Origin: Flavobacteriales bacterium | GTDB taxonomy: Bacteria > Bacteroidota > Bacteroidia > Flavobacteriales_D > Crocinitomicaceae | DNA length: 64,000 nt | Assembly (NCBI GenBank): GCA_009885545.1 | Contig: VFKM01000012.1 | Location: 87,667 to 151,666 of the forward strand | Direction of reading: 5' to 3' | In this document: in pieces, positions 39,412 through 48,329 of the stretch | How the letters are laid out: the number at the start of each line of letters is the position of its first letter | How positions within the stretch are numbered: the first letter of the stretch is position 1 | Program-made: the position numbers and the translations under genes | The notes under the pieces: generated by a model | What the model saw: the letters and a program-made list of their open reading frames with translations, nothing else | Database searches by the model: none | Told to the model about the DNA's origin: nothing

Positions 39412-40362
39412 TTAGTATTTGTGTTTCTTATAAAGCTCAGAAGCTATCTTGGCAACTGATTTTGAATGTTGATTAACCATTTTAAGATTTGATGATTGTG
39501 ATCCGCATCCAGTACCTGGATGCCAAGTCTTTCTTAAAAAAGAAACCATAGACTGAATATATTGAAAGTCAGAAATATCTCTGATTAAATCTGTTGCTTT
39601 TTCTTTTGTTACAGATTGTATATTTTCAACAATCCATCCACGATAAGGTTTGATACCTCTAGCACCCTCTTGGCTCCTTAAACCAGTAATAAATTTATTA
39701 TCAAAATTATATTCGTCCGAGAATACTAATATCTCTTTATGATTTTTGCTGGCTGGCACTAAGAATCCTTTATCCATTTCTTTTGAATTGAACAATTCCA
39801 TGCCATGATTAAAAATTGTTTCTGGAGTGTGTGGCTCCCCAATTTTTCCTGGCTTGCACAAGTTTAAATCATCTTGAATTTTTATTCCAAGCATTGATTG
39901 ATAAACATCTTCTCTAATCATTGTTTGTGAAACTGGGAGTTGCATATCTTGACGATAGTAATCATCACGAAGTAATAAACAACCATTTTGTAAAGCAATA
40001 AGTAATTTATCTAAATCCATTCCTTTTTTTACTGAATAGTCCCAACAAGACCCATCTCCTTTTTCTCTCTCAACAATTCTTTGATCAAGAAAGTATTTCC
40101 AATATTGCCAGTTTAGACATTCTGTATCAACATCCTCAACCGATCCATAATCGTCATATGATGCCCTAATAGGAACTAGTTCTGGATACCAGAAATCACC
40201 AGAGTATACTCCCTCTGTCCCTGCTCGCGGATTAAAAGTTTCTCCATCTCTTCTATAAGAATCCATTGTATATGGATTCTTTGTCAAAAGAAGAAATCTT
40301 ACCTTTTCACCAGAATGGATCGGTAACTGACTGATCTGACAAGTGCCATTAAAACATCCCAT
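39412..40362 (-). CDS. Conserved hypothetical protein
   Basis: MGCFNGTCQISQLPIHSGEKVRFLLL. Confidence 0.55.
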   Translation of the reverse strand: MGCFNGTCQISQLPIHSGEKVRFLLLTKNPYTMDSYRRDGETFNPRAGTEGVYSGDFWYPELVPIRASYDDYGSVEDVDTECLNWQYWKYFLDQRIVEREKGDGSCWDYSVKKGMDLDKLLIALQNGCLLLRDDYYRQDMQLPVSQTMIREDVYQSMLGIKIQDDLNLCKPGKIGEPHTPETIFNHGMELFNSKEMDKGFLVPASKNHKEILVFSDEYNFDNKFITGLRSQEGARGIKPYRGWIVENIQSVTKEKATDLIRDISDFQYIQSMVSFLRKTWHPGTGCGSQSSNLKMVNQHSKSVAKIASELYKKHKY

Positions 40363-40363
40363 G

Positions 40364-40543
40364 TTAATTTCCTGGCTTCTTCAAACAAACTCCGCAAACG
40401 TATTCATAGCAAATTCCCTCAAGATGCAAACCGCACTCAGTACAATTATTTGTTGTTGGCTCTCTAAAACATTCCGTACAAACGTAACCATTAAATGGAT
40501 CTAGTAATGAATCAGTTTCTTTATTGCAACTCCAACAATTCAT
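40364..40543 (-). CDS. Cys-rich zinc-ribbon microprotein, 59 aa
   Basis: MNCWSCNKETDSLLDPFNGYVCTECFREPTTNNCTECGLHLEGICYEYVCGVCLKKPGN. Confidence 0.65.
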   Translation of the reverse strand: MNCWSCNKETDSLLDPFNGYVCTECFREPTTNNCTECGLHLEGICYEYVCGVCLKKPGN

Positions 40544-40950
40544 GATGAATATAGTCCATATCCACCAATGTTAATTGTTCCACTTTCTTCAATTTGTTCT
40601 ATGACACAAGTTGGTTTACCAAGCTTAATAACAAAACAATAAAGTTGAAAATAGGAACTTGGGCATATGAATATATTCTGATCTTTATCTTCTTGATTAG
40701 GAAACTCATCAATCTCAACATCATCTTCTTTTATACCAAGAAGCATTAGCTTTTTCCAGTTTTCATACGGGAAAGTATTAGCTTCATAATCGGCACAAAA
40801 ATCTGTAAGATCAAAACCTGCAATCTTGCATCCTTTTTTGTAAGCTTTTTATATTTCTTTTGCTGTTAAATTAGAAGAAACATAAAAATCATCTGATCTA
40901 TTATGTCCATCACAAGACCAATCACCAACTGTTAGCTTTATAATATACAA
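40540..40950 (-). pseudogene. Hypothetical gene interrupted by one in-frame TAA
   Basis: (TTG)YIIKLTVGDWSCDGHNRSDDFYVSSNLTAKEI*KAYKKGCKIAGFDLTDFCADYEANTFPYENWKKLMLLGIKEDD.. Confidence 0.6.
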
Positions 40951-40997
40951 TTTATAGTTCCTTTTATTCTAAAAAATAATACTTTTTTTTAATGCAG

Positions 40998-41069
40998 TGA
41001 CTCATAACGGTTTCGATCCGTTTTCACAAGCCTGAGAAGCTCGGGGCCTAGCCAGTAGCCGAATGAGCC
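40998..41069 (-). tRNA. tRNA-Glu(CTC)
   Basis: Acceptor GGCTCAT/ATGAGTC; anticodon loop TTCTCAG; T-loop ATCGAAA. Confidence 0.65.
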
Positions 41070-41091
41070 GAATATCCATAAAAAGCGTCAA

Positions 41092-41162
41092 TATAGAGAC
41101 AAAAAATTTAATAAGTTTTTTTTTGATTAATTTAAATGTAAACTTATTAGGCATTCTCTATA
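41092..41162 (-). repeat. Structured intergenic element E1
   Basis: TATAGAGA...TCTCTATA outer and ATAAGTTT...AAACTTAT inner inverted repeats; AAATGTAAACTT core. Confidence 0.6.
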
Positions 41163-41286
41163 ATTCATCGAGATATGTTTATGGAATATCCCTAATATTG
41201 CAGCTTGACATAAAAAATGTTTCCTTTTCTACAGCACCTAGTGCCGATTTCTTACTTTACCAAGATTCAACATTAATATCAACCAA

Positions 41287-41601
41287 TTATTCAACTGAAC
41301 TAATGATCTGAATACATCCGTCTTTTAACAAAGATTCCATTCTTTCGAAAGAACAATAACATAATTTATAGCTGCTAAAATCAAAAATCAAACACGGATC
41401 TTTAACTGACACTATTATCAGTAAGGCTCCTTGTGTGATAACATTATTTTTATATCCTAAATTTGAATTGGCAATTTCCATTATTATTGGAAAGCATATT
41501 ATTTTAATTAAATCTCCTTGTTTCATTTTAATCAGCTCTGATGTAGAAACTCGAATTCTATCAACTTGTTTCAGAGACAAGTCACAACATCCCGTTGCCA
41601 T
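41287..41601 (-). CDS. GDL-family protein
   Basis: MKQGDLIKIICFPI. Confidence 0.55.
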   Translation of the reverse strand: MATGCCDLSLKQVDRIRVSTSELIKMKQGDLIKIICFPIIMEIANSNLGYKNNVITQGALLIIVSVKDPCLIFDFSSYKLCYCSFERMESLLKDGCIQIISSVE

Positions 41602-41647
41602 CAGAATTATTTTTTTTGAGTAACAGTAATATTGCTACTCTTAAAAA

Positions 41648-41989
41648 TTAAAGTCCTTCACTAAATTCATAGCAACCACCTTCCATCTCATCTCTACAAA
41701 TAAATAATCTCCCAATGCCTTTTTTTGTTAAGACGGAAAAAGAACGAGAATTATAATAATAATTAGGAACATATAACTCTCTTATAACAATGAACCAATC
41801 ATTAATACTGAGATAATCAAGTGCAGAATCTACACTTAAATTTATATTGGAATAAACAGTTTTTTCTGTACCATTATAAAAAATTAAATCTCCAGACTTT
41901 ATATTTTCAAACTTCTTTACAAAATTCAGTTTTCTAAAAACACTCATAATATTTTTGATTGGTGCGTCTGGAAATACTCGCAATTTCAC
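41648..41989 (-). CDS. GDL-family protein
   Basis: IKSGDLIFYNGTEK; resembles 39165..39407. Confidence 0.55.
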   Translation of the reverse strand: MKLRVFPDAPIKNIMSVFRKLNFVKKFENIKSGDLIFYNGTEKTVYSNINLSVDSALDYLSINDWFIVIRELYVPNYYYNSRSFSVLTKKGIGRLFICRDEMEGGCYEFSEGL

Positions 41990-42036
41990 TTTTTTGGGTA
42001 AGAGCCAAATGTGCTACTTTAACACTACAAACGCAG

Positions 42037-42264
42037 TTATTCTATATATTTACCTGTCAATAAACTTTTAACATTCTTAGTCTTCTCAACTAAGCTAATC
42101 TCTGACTTATCCAATTTAATCAGTTTGTTGTTGTATTTTGATGCAATTACCTCGCAAGCAAAAATAATTAATTGAACCTGTTCATCATCCTCAATCACAT
42201 TTGTATGCATTAATCCTTTAAGGGTATTATAACATACTTCTAAATCACTTTTAGGTTGCTTCAT
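42037..42264 (-). CDS. Hypothetical protein
   Basis: 75 aa ORF. Confidence 0.4.
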   Translation of the reverse strand: MKQPKSDLEVCYNTLKGLMHTNVIEDDEQVQLIIFACEVIASKYNNKLIKLDKSEISLVEKTKNVKSLLTGKYIE

Positions 42265-42551
42265 GAATCCCTAATGTCACTTTGAAAGTCTATTCCAGCA
42301 AAAACTCTTCTCAATTTCGTTATATCATCTTCTGTCTCTAAAGTAATTTCTTTATAGGAAGAAAGATTGGTAGGGCTCTCAGATTGCTTTCTTTGATCAG
42401 AAAGACTTATTCTAAAGCTGATGAATTCTGCCAAAACAAATATTTTAGCAATCTGTTCTAAAAATGGATTTAAGTCCTCTGTTGCAAGAACCTTTAAAAG
42501 GATTTTTTCACAATTTTGTAATTCTTCTATTGTTAGTGCATTATTTTCCAT
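42261..42551 (-). CDS. Hypothetical protein
   Basis: 96 aa ORF. Confidence 0.45.
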   Translation of the reverse strand: MENNALTIEELQNCEKILLKVLATEDLNPFLEQIAKIFVLAEFISFRISLSDQRKQSESPTNLSSYKEITLETEDDITKLRRVFAGIDFQSDIRDS

Positions 42552-42722
42552 GACTTACTTTATCACCTCACAAAATTTTTCTCACCAATTTTCCACGTAA
42601 TAAGTTATTTCAAAATTCCATAAATTATTTGAAGAAGGCAGACTAATCGAAAGCCACTCCATTACTGGAGCAATCCCGCTTCGAACGGGTTCCAGAAGCC
42701 CTGTCTGGTTTACCTTCCTTAG

Positions 42723-42809
42723 CTGAGAGCAGAGATCCTGATTCCCAGACCATTTAACTGGTCCCGTCACATTTCCAGTGTGCGGTAGCCCCTGGCTACT
42801 TTACTCTCA
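42723..42809 (-). tRNA. tRNA-Ser(GGA)
   Basis: Acceptor TGAGAGT/GCTCTCA, G73; anticodon loop CTGGAAA; long variable arm GACCA..TGGTC. Confidence 0.65.
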
Positions 42810-43058
42810 AGTTTTAATCGCTTGTAAAAAAAATGACTCTACTGCTGATATCGATATCCAATCCTTAATGTAAGGGTGTATGGCAACCATATTGTGTTGA
42901 CTTGTTGCACAAGCTGAGAATATTTTCATACCATCCATTAGGTTCTTTGATTTTTTTATATAATCAGAAATATACACACACTGCTCTTCAGTTAGTTTAT
43001 TATTTTTAATAAACTCAACCAATTCTTCCTGACTTAATTTGTTTAAGACATTACTCAT
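42807..43058 (-). CDS. Hypothetical protein
   Basis: 83 aa ORF. Confidence 0.45.
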   Translation of the reverse strand: MSNVLNKLSQEELVEFIKNNKLTEEQCVYISDYIKKSKNLMDGMKIFSACATSQHNMVAIHPYIKDWISISAVESFFLQAIKT

Positions 43059-43107
43059 ATTGCTTATACTACTTTATCCATCTTGCCATTTCAAGTGATA
43101 TTTTTAG

Positions 43108-43198
43108 CAGAAGAGGCAGAGTACGATTCTACAAGACCATTTCTGGTTCAACTATTTAGCAAATAGTCTCCGTCGTCCAACATTCGGATTGCTCTTCT
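43108..43198 (-). tRNA. tRNA-Ser(GCT)
   Basis: Acceptor AGAAGAG/CTCTTCT, G73; anticodon arm ACTAT TTGCTAA ATAGT; long variable arm; T-loop ATCGTAC. Confidence 0.75.
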
Positions 43199-43230
43199 AA
43201 ATTATTCAACTATTGTACATTTCTTTAAAC

Positions 43231-43524
43231 TCAGCTTAACAAGCGCCACATCTGATGATATGTATTCACCCAACCAATTCCATTCAGAGCCAAAATATTA
43301 GCTTTATCAACAGGCTTTGTTACTATAACAAAAGCACCACCATCTGGTTCAGAAATAGCAGATTCTAATCCAAATTGTTGAAAAATCTTTATTCCAGCTC
43401 CAAATCTCTGTGCAAGATCCACAGATCTTGATTTCTGCAAATCTCTAACACGTTTTCTAATTGCACCCTTGCGTTCAGTGCGCTTTGTCCTCTTACTGAC
43501 TTCAGTTGATTTAATTTGTTTCAT
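43231..43524 (-). CDS. Hypothetical basic protein
   Basis: 97 aa ORF. Confidence 0.45.
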   Translation of the reverse strand: MKQIKSTEVSKRTKRTERKGAIRKRVRDLQKSRSVDLAQRFGAGIKIFQQFGLESAISEPDGGAFVIVTKPVDKANILALNGIGWVNTYHQMWRLLS

Positions 43525-43533
43525 AATTTAATC

Positions 43534-43875
43534 TTAGCGTTCTATTGCTTCTAGTCTTTTTCTTTCCAGGGCCAATTCCTCATTATGTTTCTTGATTAAG
43601 TGTCCGGCTGCGTTGATTACCTCGACAAGATCAGTAAATGCGGTAAAACAATGCTGTTTTCCTAGTTTACCACATTCGGAACAAGTCCTGTATAATTCTA
43701 AATTTGAAGCCACCTGCTCCTTGCCACAACAAACAAATTTATTTATCGTTTTAAACGATCTGATATCGTTTAGAACATCTCCTAAAGGAAAGTTTAAATT
43801 TTCATCGCACTTCATACAATATGAAGCTTCTAAGAAATCACAATCAAATTCTTTGCAGCATCCTGAACATTCCAT
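43534..43875 (-). CDS. Zinc-ribbon protein, paralogue of 43926..44261
   Basis: CSGCCKEF..YCMKC..FVCCGKEQ..CSECGK. Confidence 0.55.
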   Translation of the reverse strand: MECSGCCKEFDCDFLEASYCMKCDENLNFPLGDVLNDIRSFKTINKFVCCGKEQVASNLELYRTCSECGKLGKQHCFTAFTDLVEVINAAGHLIKKHNEELALERKRLEAIER

Positions 43876-43925
43876 GAATAGATCATATCATGGATATGAA
43901 TCAAATACAACAAATTTGGTATCCA

Positions 43926-44261
43926 TTATTTTATTTCCGTAGAAGCTAATTCTAAATCATGATCTTCCCACCATTTCTTGGCTTCATGAAGAATATCCCA
44001 AGTATCAGTCGTCATAAGAATATGCTTTTTATTGCTTTTTTTTGAACAGAAAGAACATTTATCATAAAAAGTCATATTAGAAGAATATTGCTCTTTATCA
44101 CAACAAACAAAGGATCTAACCTTTCTGAAATCTTCAAACTCTTCCAAAACTTTATCGTGATAATATGATTTTTTATCTTGACAATTATAACAGATTATAT
44201 AATCACTTATATCTTCAGTTAAAAAAATTTGACAACAATCAGAGCAATTAAATTGTTCCAT
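43926..44261 (-). CDS. Zinc-ribbon protein, paralogue of 43534..43875
   Basis: CSDCCQIF..ICYNC..FVCCDKEQ..CSFCSK. Confidence 0.55.
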   Translation of the reverse strand: MEQFNCSDCCQIFLTEDISDYIICYNCQDKKSYYHDKVLEEFEDFRKVRSFVCCDKEQYSSNMTFYDKCSFCSKKSNKKHILMTTDTWDILHEAKKWWEDHDLELASTEIK

Positions 44262-44262
44262 G

Positions 44263-44454
44263 CTAAGAAACTTTCTCCCAGTGATAGCCAGAATCGAATC
44301 CTTCTAATCCACAAGGCAATATCCAATATTTATAAAGATTATAATCTTTATAAATGCATAAAGCTAATTGTCCATATTGAACTGGCACGAAACCACACGT
44401 CCCAGTATAGGTATTTCTAACTAAATCACCAGGTTTAAATTTAGGTTTCGGCAT
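44263..44454 (-). CDS. Small GDL-family protein
   Basis: FKPGDLVRNTYTGTCGFV..WEKVS. Confidence 0.65.
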   Translation of the reverse strand: MPKPKFKPGDLVRNTYTGTCGFVPVQYGQLALCIYKDYNLYKYWILPCGLEGFDSGYHWEKVS

Positions 44455-44685
44455 TTAGAATTCTCTTATTGCCAACATCTTATCTTCACCCTCAACTGGT
44501 GATACAGATAATTTTCCTTTTCTTGGAATCCATTTACCTACCTCAGAATAGTAATCTTCTATTAGAAGATATCTACCACCCTCTGCAAATTCTATCGCAA
44601 CGATTTTTGTAACAGCATCCCTGTGCGCAACAATAATATCTCCTACTTCAACTTCATCTCTTTTTAACATTAAAACTTTATTCAT
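44455..44685 (-). CDS. Small GDL-family protein
   Basis: VEVGDIIVAHRDAVTKIVAIE. Confidence 0.6.
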   Translation of the reverse strand: MNKVLMLKRDEVEVGDIIVAHRDAVTKIVAIEFAEGGRYLLIEDYYSEVGKWIPRKGKLSVSPVEGEDKMLAIREF

Positions 44686-44697
44686 TTTTAATTTCTT

Positions 44698-44886
44698 TCA
44701 ACTTACAAATTTCCAATTACCAATTGATCCTATTACAATTATTTTTTGTTTTAACAAATAAACTTTTACCCATTGAATCTTTTCATAAGATTTAAATACT
44801 AATCCGAAATCACCCTTTGATAATCCGTATATCGTATGGAAAACACCGCCAGATGATAAACTTTCAACTAAATCTCCAGGCTTCAT
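44698..44886 (-). CDS. Small GDL-family protein
   Basis: MKPGDLVESLSSGG..GLVFKS..WKFVS. Confidence 0.65.
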   Translation of the reverse strand: MKPGDLVESLSSGGVFHTIYGLSKGDFGLVFKSYEKIQWVKVYLLKQKIIVIGSIGNWKFVS

Positions 44887-44934
44887 AATATGATTTTAAA
44901 TCATAACACTTAGCCCATCAAGCAACAAGGATTA

Positions 44935-45318
44935 TTATTGTTGACAGCTACCAGAAAAATATCCAAGATATGTTTGTTCTTGTGTATTAACATATACATA
45001 AAATCCATAACTTATATTAATATTATGAATCAAAGTTAATCCACCATTGGCTGCTACTGATAAAAATCTTATTGTACTTTCTCCGTATGGTCCACGCCAA
45101 ACTTGTCTTATAAGAACTGAATAAGGATTTCTATTCCTGATGTATCCGTCTTCTTCTGATAGATCATTGAAATCTAATGCACAGTTATGGAGTGTTAAAC
45201 CTATATCTGTTTCTACAATTCTTGTAGGATCTATATTTGACGGAAGAGTCTTATATACTTGTTCTTGTTGGTAACAAGCAACAAGACACAATAATAAAAC
45301 TAATAACCGACATTTCAT
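44935..45318 (-). CDS. Predicted lipoprotein
   Basis: MKCRLLVLLLCLVACYQQ lipobox; track start 45390 lies in a tRNA. Confidence 0.55.
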   Translation of the reverse strand: MKCRLLVLLLCLVACYQQEQVYKTLPSNIDPTRIVETDIGLTLHNCALDFNDLSEEDGYIRNRNPYSVLIRQVWRGPYGESTIRFLSVAANGGLTLIHNINISYGFYVYVNTQEQTYLGYFSGSCQQ

Positions 45319-45326
45319 AAACTTAG

Positions 45327-45394
45327 ATCGGATGCAGTTACTCGAAAACTGGTAGAATGGGTCAAAGCCATTTTTGGCACCTTGCCTCACCCGA
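45327..45394 (-). tRNA. tRNA-Gln(TTG)
   Basis: Acceptor TCGGGTG/CATCCGA; anticodon arm AATGG CTTTGAC CCATT; T-arm CAGTT TTCGAGT AACTG. Confidence 0.7.
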
Positions 45395-45498
45395 ACAAAC
45401 TAACATTACTTAACTATTGCTAATGACAGTCCAACAACAAGTACACTCTGTAATAAGAGAATTGGTTTTAAATAAAAAGAAAAGTAACATTTTTATCA

Positions 45499-45612
45499 TG
45501 TTTATATTTTAATTACTAACCCTAAATCACCTATATTAATATCAAAATCATTGGGATCAGTATAAGTCCTAAATGATAAATTTTTAATCAAATCTCCAAC
45601 TTCAAATTCCAT
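45499..45612 (-). CDS. Short GDL-family member (37 aa)
   Basis: MEFEVGDLIKNLSFRTYTDPNDFDINIGDLGLVIKI. Confidence 0.4.
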
Positions 45613-45613
45613 T

Positions 45614-45805
45614 TCAACTTACTTTCTGTAATATATTTCCATAAAGCCAATATTCTATTTGTTTTTTAAATATGTAAACTTTAACATATCCATGCGTGTA
45701 GATTGAACCAAGTTCAGTAACCAGACAAAGTTCTCCTTGTTTTATGAAAGAACTATCTTCTGTTGCTTTTAATAAGTCACCTACTTTAAACTCAAATGTT
45801 AACAT
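45614..45805 (-). CDS. Small GDL-family protein
   Basis: FKVGDLLKATEDSSF..LQKVS. Confidence 0.65.
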   Translation of the reverse strand: MLTFEFKVGDLLKATEDSSFIKQGELCLVTELGSIYTHGYVKVYIFKKQIEYWLYGNILQKVS

Positions 45806-45821
45806 AAAAATTTACTTATTT

Positions 45822-45892
45822 TGGTACATGCAGTCAAAATCGAATTGACAAAGTATCTTTGTAAGAGATACGCCTAACCTTTAGTTGCATGC
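45822..45892 (-). tRNA. tRNA-Val(TAC), CCA encoded
   Basis: Acceptor GCATGCA/TGCATGT+ACCA; loop CTTACAA; T-arm GTCAA TTCGATT TTGAC. Confidence 0.7.
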
Positions 45893-45996
45893 AAATTATT
45901 TCTTGATAAAATAATAAAAAATTAAATTACCAATCAAAAAACCAACTATTCCGCAAAAACATATCATAAAAAGTTGAATCATTAATATTTCCTTAG

Positions 45997-46071
45997 AGGG
46001 ACCATTCAGATTCGAACTGAACTCATGTGAATCACAATCACACGGCTTAAACCATCTAGCCTATAGTCCCT
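45997..46071 (-). tRNA. tRNA-His(GTG)
   Basis: Acceptor GGGACTA/TGGTCCC; anticodon arm TGTGA TTGTGAT TCACA; T-arm TTCAG TTCGAAT CTGAA. Confidence 0.75.
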
Positions 46072-46203
46072 TTGCGCGGTTTATGGATCTATGATCTCCT
46101 AAAAAACAAATTCAGGAGATACCGCAAACCATTTCTTTCACTGGACGCCTTCCTGTCTATCACCTTGGTTGATTGCGCAATTAGGGGCCATTCCAGTAAA
46201 TCT

Positions 46204-46374
46204 TTATAAGAGATAATTTTTATTATTTAGACTTTCAAACTCTTCTAAATCTAAAGATCTATAATGTTCGTCATCTTCACTATCGTAAATATTAGTTTGA
46301 CACTCGTAACATACAGTATCTGTTTCGCTATATGATTTTATAATTTCTTTATCACAAACATTACAAATTCTCAT
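46204..46374 (-). CDS. Zinc-ribbon-like microprotein, 56 aa
   Basis: MRICNVCDKEIIKSYSETDTVCYECQTNIYDSEDDEHYRSLDLEEFESLNNKNYLL. Confidence 0.5.
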   Translation of the reverse strand: MRICNVCDKEIIKSYSETDTVCYECQTNIYDSEDDEHYRSLDLEEFESLNNKNYLL

Positions 46375-46380
46375 TATATT

Positions 46381-46836
46381 TTACAACCACTGTTCTACAG
46401 AATCAGTTTCTTCAATATCAGAAAACGTAAAATAAACACTAAAGTCTTTTACAAACTCTTCTAAAGATTCTTTGTTAATTGAGACAGCAGTTGGTTCCAA
46501 TTCTCCAACATTACTATATTGAGAACTATTAAAACAAACTACAGCAAACTCAGTTCCAGTTTTCTTCCAAAATCCATCTTTATATAAGCGTTTTTTATTA
46601 CCAAAACGAGACTCATCTTCAATAAATTCCCAACCATCTTGTGGTAAAAGAAATAATTTTCTTTGCTCTTCACCAGAAGAGCAAACTTGCTCCTTATTAT
46701 CTTCTGTTTCTATTTCATCATAACAATCTGAAATATATTTACCAGAGTCAAATATTTTATTCACTACTAATGAGTTTCTTATTTCGAAAACGCTGCATAC
46801 AAAGGGAACTACATCACTTATACAACCATGGCTCAT
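46381..46836 (-). CDS. Hypothetical protein
   Basis: 151 aa ORF. Confidence 0.5.
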   Translation of the reverse strand: MSHGCISDVVPFVCSVFEIRNSLVVNKIFDSGKYISDCYDEIETEDNKEQVCSSGEEQRKLFLLPQDGWEFIEDESRFGNKKRLYKDGFWKKTGTEFAVVCFNSSQYSNVGELEPTAVSINKESLEEFVKDFSVYFTFSDIEETDSVEQWL

Positions 46837-46875
46837 GAACCAAACATAGCAAAATCAAGTATCAATGACAAGCGG

Positions 46876-47121
46876 TTATATCAGTTTCATACCAACAAAT
46901 GTTCCTACTAAGGCACCCATAAGATAAATTGCCATATTAAACTTATCATTTGATGTGACGACTTCTTTTAATGCAACAAGATACAATATAGTGTAAATTC
47001 CATCTAGGAATACAGCACGCATTACTGCTCTATCTTGAACCGCTGCAACATCCATATAAAATATTATATGACTTACTAGTGGTGCAAAAAATAAAAGCAA
47101 GTAACGCTTATTCGTTGTCAT
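46876..47121 (-). CDS. Small membrane protein
   Basis: 81 aa, TM-like. Confidence 0.45.
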   Translation of the reverse strand: MTTNKRYLLLFFAPLVSHIIFYMDVAAVQDRAVMRAVFLDGIYTILYLVALKEVVTSNDKFNMAIYLMGALVGTFVGMKLI

Positions 47122-47279
47122 TTTTTGTATGTAACTGGAACTGGTCTTGCATCAAACAAATTCTCTTTTGTTGGAGAGCTTATTTTTGTGCATCCACAAA
47201 GCAAAACTTGATGGTTGCTTCCATCAGAATATGCAGTAGAACCACAAACTGAACATTTAAAATAATGTTGATATGACAT
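47118..47279 (-). CDS. Zinc-ribbon-like microprotein, 53 aa
   Basis: MSYQHYFKCSVCGSTAYSDGSNHQVLLCGCTKISSPTKENLFDARPVPVTYKK. Confidence 0.5.
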   Translation of the reverse strand: MSYQHYFKCSVCGSTAYSDGSNHQVLLCGCTKISSPTKENLFDARPVPVTYKK

Positions 47280-47280
47280 T

Positions 47281-47463
47281 TTATTTTTTTACCGTATTCC
47301 TATCATTTTCTTCTATTAATTTGTTTACATAATCCCATAGATGCTGAAATCTCTCATTGTCAATCTCTGATCTTTTACAGTTATCATTGAAATGATATTT
47401 CTTATTAATTTCTACAATTTGATCATAATAAGGTTTAAGCTTTTTAAAAAATTCTTCTGTCAA
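47281..47463 (-). CDS. Hypothetical protein, related to N-terminus of 47885..48169
   Basis: FKKLKPYYDQIVEINKKYHF vs LEKKIRPFLDEVCILNKKYRW. Confidence 0.45.
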   Translation of the reverse strand: MTEEFFKKLKPYYDQIVEINKKYHFNDNCKRSEIDNERFQHLWDYVNKLIEENDRNTVKK

Positions 47464-47488
47464 TCTATCTTATTCTTTCTTGTCTTTG

Positions 47489-47549
47489 TGGGTCCGCAAG
47501 GAATTAAACCAAGTCTTCTTAAAGCGTGCTATCATTACACTACAGACCC
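47489..47549 (-). tRNA. Truncated tRNA-like gene, about 60 nt, no full anticodon arm
   Basis: Acceptor GGGTCTG/CGGACCC and D-arm GTGTAATGATAGCAC intact; middle too short. Confidence 0.45.
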
Positions 47550-47884
47550 TGACATAAGGTTTTTATTTTATGTTAGAAACCCTAAGAAACTAACATTTAG
47601 TATATATCCTTCGCGGAGCCGGTTTTGGATCTTGGAAATCAACCAAAACAGATTACTACATCTCCAAGTTGAATTTGATTTTGAATGTCTCAAATTCAGA
47701 ATTGTAATCTTTACACAAGCGCATCCTTTACAGGATTCCGTCAAACATGCATTCCTATTAGGTTCAACATGTTTTTGGGTGATGGCTATCAACTAAACTT
47801 TGATGCTCCTCCTTCGATTTTCACGAAGACTGTAACAACATTTAGTGTTGCCGCCTCTAAATATTGGGCTACAGGAACTTAACT

Positions 47885-48169
47885 TTATCCTCCAATTGCT
47901 ATTGGAGCTAATTTACATTTTTTAATATTTGGACAAATACCATCAAATATGGATGATCTTCTTTCAGAGCCGCATTCAGGACAAGGAGAAAGTGGATGAG
48001 CTTTATCATATTCTAGATCAAGATTTCTCATTGCTTGCCATAAAAAATTAGATCTTTCTCTATCTTCTGATGAAAAAACTGTAGACAAAGGCCATCTATA
48101 TTTCTTATTAAGAATACAAACTTCATCAAGAAATGGTCGAATCTTTTTTTCTAATTCATCTTTTGTCAT
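47885..48169 (-). CDS. Zinc-ribbon hypothetical protein
   Basis: CPECGSERRSSIFDGICPNIKKC. Confidence 0.5.
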   Translation of the reverse strand: MTKDELEKKIRPFLDEVCILNKKYRWPLSTVFSSEDRERSNFLWQAMRNLDLEYDKAHPLSPCPECGSERRSSIFDGICPNIKKCKLAPIAIGG

Positions 48170-48185
48170 AATATTGTTAACTTGG

Positions 48186-48248
48186 TCAGAACAAGTAGTT
48201 GAATCGTTTTGTTTTAAAAGGATGTAAACAATTCTAGCATTTCTGATG
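48186..48248 (-). repeat. Structured element E2, exact copy of E3
   Basis: 63-nt exact direct repeat with 52180..52242; outer stem TCAGAA/TTCTGA. Confidence 0.9.
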
Positions 48249-48316
48249 GTAGCCGATCTAGAATTTGAATCTAGAAGAACCGATAATCGGTCGGTTATGT
48301 TACCATTACATCAATC
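48247..48316 (-). tRNA. tRNA-Ile(GAT)-like, CCA encoded, C33
   Basis: Acceptor GGCCGAT/ATCGGCT+ACCA; anticodon arm ACCGA CCGATTA TCGGT; T-arm CTAGA TTCAAAT TCTAG. Confidence 0.6.
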
Positions 48317-48329
48317 GGCCATATGTATT

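Noticed and set aside
42582-42770. 62-aa minus ORF and a tRNA-like hairpin (CCAGA CAGGGCT TCTGG with ACCCG TTCGAAG CGGG)
   Set aside because: ORF overlaps tRNA-Ser; the hairpins lack a matching 5' acceptor strand, so treated as a tRNA fragment
47392-47882. Plus-strand ORFs near 47.4-47.9 kb
   Set aside because: Short, overlap minus features, no recognisable family; possible fossil only
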